From assembly GCA_022376515.1 (NCBI GenBank), contig WTXI01000532.1, forward strand, positions 1-18,537: a stretch of DNA of 18,537 nt, in the 5' to 3' direction. Shown one piece after another: positions 7,438-16,254 of this stretch. Within the stretch, counting starts at the first letter, position 1. Each line of letters opens with the position of its first letter. The position numbers and the translations under genes are program-made. This DNA is from Lactifluus volemus. Taxonomy: Eukaryota > Basidiomycota > Agaricomycetes > Russulales > Russulaceae. The notes beneath the pieces are model-generated. The model did not search any database and was not told where the DNA came from. It was given only the letters and a program-made list of their open reading frames with translations.

Positions 7438-8424
7438 ATGTCAATGGCCTCAAGTCGTTTCTCCTGGACCTTTTCTGCCGCCATAGCCCAAGGCGTTGGC
7501 CTCGTGAGTGTCTTGTTTACTTCCTCGGAATCAACGGCCTCATATGTTTTCAGCTGTTTCCACCAGCAAATATGATTTCTGCTGGAATTGGAGTCCTCCT
7601 CTTGGTCATGTCTTTTCCCCTTTGGATATGCTATGTAACACCTAAGCCTTTAGGGGGCCAAAGATGTTAAAACTAGCCAAGAAATACTCGCCACTCTCTT
7701 CGCTCGTATCAAAAGCTTTTTTGCTCATCTTGGAATTATACATCACGGTCCCACGTCGGGATCGACCGGCAGCGATCCGTATCATGGACACGAGCACACA
7801 GCCAAGCTTTGTGCTCGTTTCGTCTCACACCTATTTGCATGCCCCAAGGTGCCTCCACCCCCGGCGCCGCCGTCAATGACACCGACGCCGACGCCTCGGT
7901 TGGATCACTTTATCGCCTATGCGCTTCACCGCACAAGATTACATCAATCGGTCACGTTTGCCGCCCTGTACCTTTTACAACGGCTGAAAGCTCGCTTCCT
8001 TGCTGCGAAAGGCTCCTCAGGACACCGCCTATTTATTTCTGCTTTCATGCTGGCTTCCAAGATTATCTGTGACGATACGTACTCTAACAAGTCGTGGTGT
8101 ATCATCGGCCAAGGCATGTTTGCTCTTCGGGAGATCAACCAGATGGAGCGGGAGATGCGCTCCTATCTGGAGTGGCAATTGAACGTTGACCCGACGACGC
8201 TGCGAGACTTTGAGTCTCGTGTTCGTCATGACTTTGCCAGTCTGGGCCCCTATCGTACTCCCTCAGTCGGCGCCGGCGCCGTTCGCTCATCCGAGCACGA
8301 GTCACAACGTCAACTTGAGCTCGAGTTCTTCAATTCCGTCTTTCACAACTCGAGTTTCCGTTTCGAAGCATGCCCCACCGATTGTTCCGAGCCCTGCGAT
8401 CCCATACCATTCCTCGCCGCCTGA
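7438..8424 (+). CDS. Chimeric protein: partial Goodbye (STAND/NLR) domain fused to Pcl-like cyclin
   Basis: The exons are 7438-7503, 7554-7604 and 7654-8424, with introns of 50 nt (GTGAGT...TTTCAG) and 49 nt (GTCATG...TTTAG); the frame is kept throughout. The first in-frame ATG is 7438, giving about 295 residues. Residues about 10-68 (AAIAQGVGL, FPPANMISAGIGVLLL, KDVKTSQEILATLFARIKSF) match the fungal STAND N-terminal Goodbye domain, minus its start and end. From about residue 69 the frame passes into a cyclin of the fungal Pcl/Pho80 type, which in the family binds and activates a Pho85-like kinase: AKLCARFVSHLFACP, DHFIAYALHRTRLHQSVTFA, DDTYSNKSW and FALREINQMEREM (to about residue 233). The tail after GPY is out of frame with the cyclin's own C-terminus, which continues in another frame to 8713. 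Whether the chimera is expressed is unknown. The second donor (GTC) is atypical. Confidence 0.7.
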
Positions 8425-8713
8425 TACCCCCGAGGCCTCACATTCAGCCTCGACCTCTCCTGCGTCATCGGTATCGCCACAGACGCCTCCCGATGCGCAT
8501 GCGCCTGGATTCATCAAGGTCGCCTCGGCAGATTCGAGCCCAGTCGAGGGCTCATTGATTCCTCACGGCCATGGCCCGATACCCATGTCTGTCAAGCCCG
8601 CAAAGAGTGTCCAGTCAGCAGCAGCAGCAGCAGCAGCTTGTTCGATTGTCGCTCCTCAAAAGCCAAAGAGTGCGCATGATCAGTTTGCTTATGCAACCCG
8701 GGCTGTCTGGTGA
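8250..8713 (+). pseudogene. Out-of-frame native C-terminal tail of the cyclin
   Basis: In the next frame the sequence reads VLPQSAPAPFAHPSTSHNV, then PYHSSPPDTPEASHSASTSP and SPQTPPDAH, and ends FAYATRAVW with a TGA at 8711-8713. A Ser/Pro-rich tail ending in an FAYA...VW-type motif is what I expect for this basidiomycete cyclin group. The switch from the 7654-8424 frame occurs near 8245-8256, next to a CCCC run, and is consistent with one lost base. If the base loss is real, the cyclin now ends in about 60 unrelated residues; if it is a read error, the gene continues to 8713. Confidence 0.65.
8616..8636 (+). repeat. (CAG)7 trinucleotide repeat in the cyclin tail
   Basis: Seven perfect CAG units. 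In the native tail frame they are read as GCA and encode polyalanine. The glutamine frame is a shadow. Confidence 0.9.
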
Positions 8714-9231
8714 ATCGCGCTTCTCTGGTGTCCACTCTTTTTTTGGGTTCTGGTCGGTTCCCTCCATCTCGTGCGGGATCAACGCATTGCCTTCCTGCCC
8801 TGGATGAAAAGTCTGTTGCCCCCCCTCTCCTCTTTCAACATGTCGATGATATGTTCAACCACCCTGTTGCCAGTGTCATATCGATTACGATGCCAGGGGG
8901 ACAGCCGACGAAGCCGAAAACGAATGCGCCGATGCGAGCGAAGAGGCGGACGCTCGAAGCTGTCTCCAGGGTTTCTTCCCCCGCCTCTATCCGGTCATGG
9001 AAATCCCCTGACGTTCCTTCCTCTGATATCTATGCCCCTGCTCGTAGTGTCGAGCCGTTCATATCGACGGCAAGGAATCGTTCCATGTTGAATAGTTCAC
9101 TTGTCTCTTCTCATTCATCACTCGCCTCGGACCCCTACACTCCTTCACGGCGCACTCAGAACGTATCCGTAGCATCTATGTCGATGTTGGTGCACCCGAC
9201 CGTTCGTGTGCCCGTTCATGATGCAGACTGA
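8680..9231 (+). CDS. Ser-rich open frame of unknown function, no clear start
   Basis: The frame is open from about 8680 to TGA 9229-9231, with no early ATG. It begins with another degenerate PSRAGST segment (FPPSRAGSTHCLP, about 8760-8830) and continues into a basic, Ser/Arg/Pro-rich stretch: TMPGGQPTKPKTNAPMRAKR, then SSLVSSHSSLASDPYTPSRR. It has no recognised domain; the composition suggests a disordered protein tail with possible phosphorylation sites. It directly follows the cyclin's native stop (8711-8713) and overlaps it in another frame. It could be the 3' exon of a gene whose 5' part was displaced by the cyclin-bearing segment, or a remnant. Confidence 0.4.
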   Translation, partial: SVCLCNPGCLVNRASLVSTLFLGSGRFPPSRAGSTHCLPALDEKSVAPPLLFQHVDDMFNHPVASVISITMPGGQPTKPKTNAPMRAKRRTLEAVSRVSSPASIRSWKSPDVPSSDIYAPARSVEPFISTARNRSMLNSSLVSSHSSLASDPYTPSRRTQNVSVASMSMLVHPTVRVPVHDAD

Positions 9232-9350
9232 TCTCAGGGCCGTCGATGTGTGAACTTGAAAGTATAAAGCAGACACTGTAATTGGTATGAATCATGAAGC
9301 AAAACGCAGCAATCCAGATACCTAATTCTGTAGTACATAAAAGAATGCAT
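9232..9350. other. Short spacer, 3' flank of the transposase gene
   Basis: No gene. It should contain the left end of the Plavaka element, but no terminal inverted repeat matching the 12887-13010 side could be recognised by eye. Confidence 0.3.
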
Positions 9351-12300
9351 CTATGAGGGAAATATCTCTTTACAGCGTAAAAATAAATCACCAGTGTGAT
9401 CAGCAACATCCATCACATAATAATCACCTGCCCTTCTGAAATCTTGAATTATAGGAGCCCCACGGACAATTGTCTGTGCAAAGATGAACTCCGTAATGTT
9501 TGGCCTAGCACGGATGCGGTGGAGTCTCAGATCACGATCCTTAGCAGTATGTGTGCCGATATGTGCATCCAGTGGCTGCACAAGACAAATTGGGTAGGTA
9601 GTGTTGGCAACAGAGCAAGTGAAGATGAGGAGTAATTGTGCAAAGAAGTAACCATTTGTGGTGCGCACAATTACACAGTCCCGTCGTTCCCTATTGTGAA
9701 AAGAGGGACTGCAATACAAAAGGTCGACGTATTGCTTCCAGTCAACCTTTGATTCATAGACCACCCTGATGGACCGGTACTCCATGACCTGAGCCATATC
9801 AGAAAACTGCTCAAGAAAGACAAATACCACACACCTGGTCATCAAGATGGAACTTTATCACACCTGGTAAGTCCTCGTGGTTGGCCACAAGCTCATTTGT
9901 CAGCCAGGTGGAAAGCCGAGCATGCAAGGCACCTCCAAAGGCACTGAGGGAAGCGAAAGTTGTTTTTGACTGTTGGGAGCGCAGTGTAACTTGGCTAGCC
10001 ACAAACACTTTACCCTGCAACTCCAAGCCTTGTGTGATGCTAGAGGAAGGAACTGAAGGGCCTGGTGAAGGTTCAAAGGGATTGCCTCCACTGGTGACAT
10101 CAGAACTTGCAATATCATCAACCTCATCAATCTGGCTGCGAATCAGTGAGGCAACAAAGTTAATATGCTCAATCCTCAGATCTAAGCAAGAGTTTGCTAG
10201 TGTTAGCTAGCTTAAAGTAAGAACCTGTATAACTTGCCTGAGTAGCAACATTCTTGAAGTTTGTTTGCCTAGCAAATGATTTCTTGAGTGGCCCATGAAG
10301 TTTCTCATTTGGTTTTGTATTGTAGTTGCGAGAAGCACCCTTGGCCTCAATGTCGTCAAAGCTGTGTACCAATGCATGCATCTTGGGGAAATTCCAATTC
10401 TTGGGTGGTCCACCATCCATTGGTATGGATATATCAATATATTCCTAATTAAAACTGTCAACAAACCTCAGATGTCATGAATGAATCTAAAACTGTACCT
10501 GCATAAGCTGACCAAATCTAGTGAGTTCACATCGACCAGTAGCGATTGTATCAGCCGTATGTTCCTCAAATGAAAGGTACAAGTCAACAATGGTAAAGCT
10601 CCGCAAGCAGCGAAGCAGTTGCCATCCTTCTTTGTCATGTCGTGGGATGACATTGTGTGCAACAAACACATAATCTGCACCTCTAAGTATTAGTGAAGGT
10701 CTGGGACATTGAAGCACTAGCATACCTTTGATATATCCTCATATTTTGTCCCATCAGTAAATGCTACTTCCATAACCTGCTGAAAGTGGTTCAGACCACT
10801 CCAGCGAGGGACAGCACAAAACCTGAAGGGGGGTAGATAATTAAGCAGCACAAAGTTTTAGTAATATGGTCTTACTTACTGGGCATCAATCTGTGCTGCT
10901 TCCCGGCGGCCATACCCAGAAATTAAGGCTTTGAATTGTTCCCAAAGATGATGGCCAAATAGACCACTGTTGTTTGAATGAAGCCGGTCAAATGACAGTG
11001 CACGGTGTGGGTCAGAATTCTGTAATGACCAGAATACATTCTGTCACAAATAGTCAGAAGATATACAGTATATTTTAAAGTGCCTTACATCAACACTGCG
11101 AAGTCCATGTTCTGAGAGGAATGTATCACGCTGAGCTGCTGTTTTGAGACTTCTTGCTTGGTGAACAAGCTCTTGAGACTGAGTTGCAGTTCTGTGGGCC
11201 AGATCTTGGTGCCAGTGATGTTGCTAAGCTCATCTGATTTGACCAAGCAGACAGGACATGGGAACTTTGATGTTGTTCCACGGATAAGAGACATAACACA
11301 CCTGATAACATAAAACTTTAAATCAGTTACAGGGAGTGCAATAACAAGACAAACGAACTGTTCTTCATAATCTGCAGACAGAATGAGGACAGTGGGAAAG
11401 AGCCACCGCTTGATGCCATCCCCACATTTAAGCCAACAACCCATCTTTGAATGATCAACAATTGATTGGACCACAACACGAAATGATTCATGCCACACAG
11501 CTCGCTTGAAATTTACAAATTGGGGCTTCCCGTCCTCCTTGGGATCATTTTTGACCTAACAAACAGTTATGAAATATGCAAAAGAAGTCATAAGGTTGAG
11601 GACATACAATTGGAAGCCACCCAACAACACGCCCACCACCAAAACCATTGCTATTCCGAATACTGGCAGGGAGGTTGGCACAGCGTGCAACAACAGGATA
11701 ACCCATTGTTGTGCCAAAGCTAGAGAGCTTGGTTTTGTCAGCATACAATATGAGGCCCAGGGACTGCCACCCTCAGGAATCTGTGACTGGCAATGTGTGC
11801 GTGCAATTAACAACAGCCGCATGTGCACTAGACTTTAGCACAGCCATACCTGTACATTCCAGAAAGCTTCTGCTGACCAGGGCTCATGAAACACACGGAC
11901 TTTTGATTCGCCACTACACCGGTAGATCTTCTCTGCATCCCAGTGGAAGTGTGGTGCAAGTTGTGGGTCTTGAACAAGATCTGTTGCCCATTCCCAAAGT
12001 GCACGATGAGGCACATCATATGCCACTTGTCTATCCAAGTATGGTACAGATATAGTCGCCACCTCAACTAGTTCCTGATAAGTAAATCTTTTGCGACAAT
12101 ATTGCTCAACAACTTACTGGTGTCAACTTCAATGATGCACGCTCCCAAGCAGCTAGGACCTCAGAATAGCTTGTCAGTGTCAGTGTCCCCTTGCCACTGA
12201 CACACCGGTTGACAAGCTTTATGAGTTTATCAGATAAATCTTTGCTTATCCCACCTTCAAGAGGATCTCTGACAGTAAAAAGTCCTCATGTGTATTAAAG

Positions 12301-12886
12301 AAGGGTGCCCAAGGCTCAGCGTGAGGTACCACACGGGGAGGGCCACCCCATAGTTCTCAGCAGGGAAAGTCTCTGCACACCTGCGACTACGAGGGTGATA
12401 TTCAGTTTGAATTTCATATGTTGTGGCAGGGTCATGCTGAGGTGTTGCAAAATAGTCATCCCCGCTTTGATGACTTGGAGGCACTACAAGACAAATAAGA
12501 TGGGATCAACAGTTTTAAACAATTGAATCTATTCCATACCTGTACTTTCTGGTGGTGTGTCAACTCCAGAGAAGTCAAAATCTTGATACATCAGTGGCGC
12601 CTCATCCGTGATCGGGTTTGATGCTTGGTGAAAGTGGCCACATGGTTCCTGAAGGTTAGAACCTATTGGTGTGGCACACCAAGCACCACATACCTGAAAA
12701 CTTTGTCTGTAGTCTTCCCTTCATCTCCCTTTCATACTCAGCCAAGCCTTCTTCCTCTTTCTGGTCCCTCTCACACTTTCGAGTGTGAGCCACAAGTGCC
12801 TGAGAGCGATAGAGGACCCCGCAGTTGGGGCATGGCCTTTTCCCTGCTGATGATGATTTCTTAGCAGATCTTGAGGCTTTAGGCAT
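9351..12886 (-). pseudogene. Plavaka-type transposase (KDZ-related fungal DNA transposon), about 13 exons
   Basis: Exons by splice sites and frame: 12694-12886, about 12540-12648, 12118-12483, 11850-12074, 11608-11780, 11359-11555, 11089-11301, 10880-11040, 10726-10822, 10499-10682, 10225-10444, 9835-10181, 9351-9788; introns are 43-69 nt, total about 970 residues. The protein starts MPKASRSAKKSSSAGKR, then a C-x2-C-x11-H-x3-C zinc finger (residues 19-38). Plavaka-like blocks follow: PWAPFFNTHEDFLLSEI, PHRALWEWATDL, ILYADKTKLSSFGTTMGYP, LILSADYEEQ, KNWNFPKMHALVHSFDDIE, PSFHNRERRDCVIV. The Asp residues in YADKT and SADYEE are plausible catalytic positions of the RNase H-like fold (inference). 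Single-base frame changes occur near 12375, 12250, 11760 and 11210, and two intron phases (12649-12693; 10683-10725) do not close. It is either decayed or mis-sequenced. The element's terminal repeats were not identified. Confidence 0.85.
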
Positions 12887-12941
12887 GATCTAAATGGAGG
12901 GAAGTGCACAGTGAGGGTTGCAAGGAAGAACAAAGGGGTGA

Positions 12942-12990
12942 GCACGAGAGATCAAAGGGGGGACAAGTAATCAAAGTCTTGATGTCGCAG
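12942..12990 (+). repeat. Short dispersed direct repeat, copy 1
   Basis: About 50 bp (GCACGAG...GATCAAAGGGG...AATCAAAGT...GCAG) repeated in the same orientation at 14207-14257 with a handful of differences. It lies in the flank upstream of the transposase start and may be part of the element's 5' end. Confidence 0.7.
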
Positions 12991-13009
12991 CGAAGTCTCC
13001 GGGAAATTT

Positions 13010-13442
13010 ACATTCACGTGACTTAGAAAAGACCCGTATCCTTCCGACTAACTTACGCTCAACCCTCTCCCCACCACAATCTCGACCTCTGCTGACACAC
13101 TCTCCGTGCGGACTCCATCACGAGCTGCCTCGACGCCTAGTCTGGTTGTTTCGGGTGGAACTCTGTTGCACCCCCCCTTCCCGTTCGTTTTTCGTGACCT
13201 CAAACACCTCAAGGCTTTCATGCCTCATGTCCTCCATCTCGAGTTCGATCGACGCCCACATCGTAATATGACACCTTATGCGACCTCTATGACACCCTCA
13301 CCATCACGCACGCCGTCATCCGTGGTGGGACCTCGTACGTTTTTTCCCCCTCGATACATGCGCTTCTGCTGAAGCTTTTATACTCAGGCATGTGTTAATT
13401 ACAACTGACGTTTGGGCCCGGTATCGATATACAACAAGTCTC
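13010..13442 (+). repeat. Right arm of inverted duplication, with the empty hAT target site
   Basis: The uninterrupted reverse-complement partner of 4012-4369 plus 7173-7246. The single target octamer is at 13089-13096 (reverse complement GTCAGCAG), flanked by the same sequences that flank the hAT-like element on both sides. An open plus frame (about 13106-13372) encodes RTPSRAASTPSLVVSGGT and RDLKHLKAFMPHVLHLEF, nearly identical to the left arm. The function is unknown. Confidence 0.88.
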
Positions 13443-13746
13443 TGGTCATTAACTATGATCTACCAGCGTAAGTGACCATTGGCTGTCGATATCTCATCCT
13501 CCAAATAGAAACCTTGATGATATATTCATTGTATCGGTGGTCGGTTTGGCCGCAAAAAGTGTTGCCATTAACGTGCGTCGTAGTGGCAACGTGATTATAT
13601 GCCTACTGATTTAACTGCACTATTCTAGTTTGTGACTGGACGCCGTTCGAATTCTACGGGATATAGGTTCGCGGATGTGTTGTGTTCATTGTACCGCTCG
13701 CCTGATTTAGAGTCGCGGCCTGAACGTGACCTGGGAGGATCACTGA
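13443..13746. other. Interrupted extension of the right arm
   Basis: No convincing gene. Two pieces (about 13499-13520 and 13682-13707) match, inverted, the neighbouring bases 3961-4010. Sequence between them (about 13541-13681) is absent from the left copy, so a small insertion here or a deletion there is likely. Confidence 0.4.
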
Positions 13747-14100
13747 CATGCACTCTCCGTCGCTCCCCGTTGGGGCGGACGAGGAGCCTTTCTCGCAATC
13801 GGACGAGAGTGGCACGGTTCGCGCGTTTTTGCCATATCTGATGAGGGAACCATGTATGAGGAGTTGGGTGTCGCCCCCCCACCGCATGACTATGTCGACG
13901 CGCTTGGAGAGCCGATCGACCCCGCTCGGTTCGACGATGGGTCGTTATCTGGAGCTCTGAGGAGGTGTGGAGCGTCGAGGCTGCTCATGTCGTGCAGTTT
14001 CGCATGCGCCGGCGCGGCGTTTTCGCAATTGGGCACTGCAGTAATATGTTATGTTTTTGGATGTCCACGAAGAATTAACTTCCTTTCATGCAATACATGA
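13747..14100 (+). CDS. Unrecognised open frame, possible gene fragment
   Basis: A frame open from 13747 to TGA 14098-14100 (117 codons, no ATG until 13852). It reads like coding sequence at first: GREWHGSRVFAISDEGTMYE, then ELGVAPPPHDYVDALGEPID and PARFDDGSLSGALRRC. After about 14000 the composition turns less protein-like, so an exon may end near there. No family is recognised. A competing frame from ATG 13748 gives 70 residues but breaks the more protein-like block. Status is uncertain; it may be a remnant beside the duplication. Confidence 0.35.
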   Translation, partial: HALSVAPRWGGRGAFLAIGREWHGSRVFAISDEGTMYEELGVAPPPHDYVDALGEPIDPARFDDGSLSGALRRCGASRLLMSCSFACAGAAFSQLGTAVICYVFGCPRRINFLSCNT

Positions 14101-14206
14101 ACTACTTGGTTTTCGACAATCGGGGAGCTTCTGGGGGAATTTGCCCAAATTCGCACTAGCTACGATACGAGCACGCTGTCACTTTTTAAAAACCAAATTA
14201 GGGGGG

Positions 14207-14257
14207 GCACGAGCGATCAAAGGGGCAACGCAAGCAATCAAAGTGTTGATATCGCAG
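14207..14257 (+). repeat. Short dispersed direct repeat, copy 2
   Basis: Partner of 12942-12990, same orientation. It is followed directly by AT-rich sequence. Confidence 0.7.
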
Positions 14258-14308
14258 TGTGGGCCAATCACATTGATAATATAATTTCGCGTAGATGAGG
14301 CATAATAG

Positions 14309-14486
14309 ATTATAATCTATATGGAATTCATTATAAATAAGTACTAATGAGCCCCAAGATTATAATAGCCGTACGATCAGACAGGGCCTTGATATATTAT
14401 TATAACTAATGCAGTCACAAAATCTTGATTATAATTTTCGGCTAGATTAGAAGCTATTATAACTCGCTTACAACGGCAATTATAAT
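14309..14486. repeat. AT-rich array of seven ATTATAA(T) boxes
   Basis: ATTATAA begins at 14309, 14330, 14359, 14399, 14428, 14456 and 14479. At least four copies extend to the self-complementary octamer ATTATAAT, and three are preceded by G (GATTATAAT). Spacing is irregular (21-40 bp). No gene lies in it. Possible roles are subterminal repeats of a small transposon, a scaffold-attachment or origin-like region, or transcription-factor sites; none was demonstrated. Confidence 0.7.
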
Positions 14487-14489
14487 GTT

Positions 14490-14785
14490 GACACATATAA
14501 ACCCTTTCCGAATTTGCGACACTCAAGAGTCTGGATTTAATGTTGATGTGTCGTCATCAATGCTCTTCTCTTCACTTTTTGCTAGTACCTGTCTTTATAA
14601 CCAACCGTTCCTCACCCCTTCCAGTGATTGCCACTTCTCCACAGCGACTCTCTGCTACTTCTTGTATTTTCATGTACGATAATCAGGCAGCCCGCGGGCC
14701 AGGAGAAATATTGATCAAGGTTGTCGTTGCGTGTTATGGAATGACACCGACCACTGGCAGACCTAGCCATGTAATATTCAGTTGA
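14490..14785 (+). pseudogene. Possible N-terminal remnant of a medium-chain dehydrogenase/reductase gene
   Basis: A TATA-like ACATATAAA (about 14492-14500) is followed by a pyrimidine-rich leader and a 37-codon ORF starting at ATG 14672 (MYDNQAARGPGEILIKVVVA). GPGEILIKV resembles the conserved N-terminal strand of GroES-like alcohol dehydrogenase and quinone-oxidoreductase proteins (PGPGEVLIKV). The following codons in mixed frames loosely resemble the continuation of that domain, but no body of the enzyme follows. The match is short and could be chance. Confidence 0.25.
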
Positions 14786-14874
14786 TCACCATGGCGAAAT
14801 ACTTTAGTCGTTTCACGAGAAACCTAGCAGCTCCTCTACAAAACACTGCAAAAGTTTTGTCGGGACACAAAAGC

Positions 14875-15237
14875 CTATCGAATCAAGACAAAAAAGGCGG
14901 AACGCGGGGGTAGCAGGTGGTTGAGGAGTAGAAAGTAACGAACTGAGGCCCATATTGCTCGTCTTACCACAAACACCCCAACGCTAAGCCTTGTCTCACC
15001 AGATTTGACGCAACATGACTCCCCCCCATCCTCCACGAGTGCAAAGCTAGATTTCCCTCTCGGTGACTGCAGGATCGCCCCGCTTGATACGTGGTCCAGG
15101 AGAGCGCGCAGCCTGAGACCTGTATCGCGATGTATTAATGCGGTGGCCAAGCGTCCGGAGCGTCCCATAATCTCCCATTGCAGCCCGGAATAGATGAGGA
15201 TTGTTTGGTAGGTGCCATTGTAGTGCCGAAACGCCAT
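14875..15237 (-). CDS. Unrecognised 120-codon ORF
   Basis: Starts at a true ATG (15235-15237) on the minus strand and reads MAFRHYNGTYQTILIYSG, then ALLDHVSSGAILQSPRGKSS. It has no recognised domain, signal peptide or intron support. An overlapping minus-strand frame (15047-15352) is as long, which weakens the case. It may be chance or a gene relic. Confidence 0.2.
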   Translation of the reverse strand: MAFRHYNGTYQTILIYSGLQWEIMGRSGRLATALIHRDTGLRLRALLDHVSSGAILQSPRGKSSFALVEDGGESCCVKSGETRLSVGVFVVRRAIWASVRYFLLLNHLLPPRSAFFVLIR

Positions 15238-16056
15238 GTTTACAAGTCGAAAGCGTTGGTCCGAGCGGAGATGAGCTCATCGGGGTCCAGTAACATAATG
15301 CATTCAATGACTTACATAACAACGTCGGCCGGTCCACGAAACGAATAATCACTCTACGTCTCCATGGCTTTACCTGCCAGCGCTCGGGTTGGACCGACGT
15401 TTACTAGAACCAAGAGTCTCGAACCCTGTCAACCCTCCGTCGCGATTCATCGGTCGCTGCTCGATACGTAGTAGGTGTAGTGGTATCCTGGGTTAGCGTT
15501 GCTCATGCCTAGATTGAAATAAACCCGCGCGTCGTTCATAGTGTAATTGCTGGCACGTAGTAGAATAGCAACTTGAATGTCTAGTATTGCAGAGACATCG
15601 GCGACAAAGATGTGACTAACACGTCCAAGGTCTGTCAGATCTTTTCAGGACCAGACGAAGAGTCCCCCCTACTGAGAACATCTACACGCTCGGTAATTTC
15701 AAGAGTATGGGACCCCGATGTTCCCTCAGATGGTGGGGCCACGCCTTTTTTTCAACCCAGTCCATGAGAACATTACCAGGTGACATACAACAAAACTGCA
15801 CGATCTCATAGTTAGTGTCAACTCGCAACCAGTTGTATTCCACGCAACTAAAGCTTGATCTGGCGTGGGATAAGCTCGAGTCTGCTCGACCATGGTGGGA
15901 TACTGCTCAGCCGGAACTGATTAATTTACTTGGGCGCGTGCGCAGAAGGATCCCCAGAGGTTAGAGTCAAAACGCTGGAGGTGAGCACTGTGTCGTAGTT
16001 GTTCGTGGTAGAAATGTACTCGCGTTCTTCGCTTGTCCGAGTGTGGGAATAATTAA
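15238..16056. other. Intergenic stretch, nothing recognisable
   Basis: Both strands were read; stops are frequent, and no RNA gene, repeat array or protein-like block stands out. A self-complementary AATTAATTAATT (16051-16062) lies at the right end, next to the stop of the ORF at 16057-16254. Confidence 0.5.
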
Positions 16057-16254
16057 TTAATTCCCACTCAACACGACCTTCCTCACCACTTCATCGGCAC
16101 ACCTCTTGCCCTTAATACAATCACCTCTGCCACCTGGTACAAATTTCCCATTTATGTCTACGTCACAAGCCACTTGGGTGTCTGTAGCATTTCGGCTTCG
16201 TGATGAAGCATCTCCAGGTCCTCCGGTCCATGAAGTTATCAGGTCAGATCTCAT
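16057..16254 (-). CDS. Small unrecognised ORF, possible last exon
   Basis: 65 codons on the minus strand with a true ATG at 16252-16254 and TAA at 16057-16059. It reads SWTGGPGDASSRSRNATDTQ and then VACDVDINGKFVPGGRGD with CIKGKRCADEVVRK. The three Cys and charged C-terminus look protein-like, but no family is recognised. An acceptor-like ACAG directly precedes the ATG, so it may be the last exon of a gene whose upstream exons could not be found. Confidence 0.3.
   Translation of the reverse strand: MRSDLITSWTGGPGDASSRSRNATDTQVACDVDINGKFVPGGRGDCIKGKRCADEVVRKVVLSGN

Noticed and set aside
8302..8517. 71-codon minus-strand ORF in the cyclin tail
   Set aside because: Antisense to the Ser/Pro-rich cyclin C-terminus.
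8571..8807. Polyglutamine ORF
   Set aside because: The CAG run lies in the cyclin tail and is read as alanine there; the glutamine frame has no supporting context.
10182..10420. GC-AG intron in the Plavaka gene (CAG followed by GCAAGT)
   Set aside because: Using that donor puts a stop at the next exon's second codon; the GT donor at 10219-10224 with a GCTAAC branch keeps the frame open.
16051..16062. AATTAATTAATT palindrome as a regulatory site or terminator
   Set aside because: Too short and too simple in composition to support a function.
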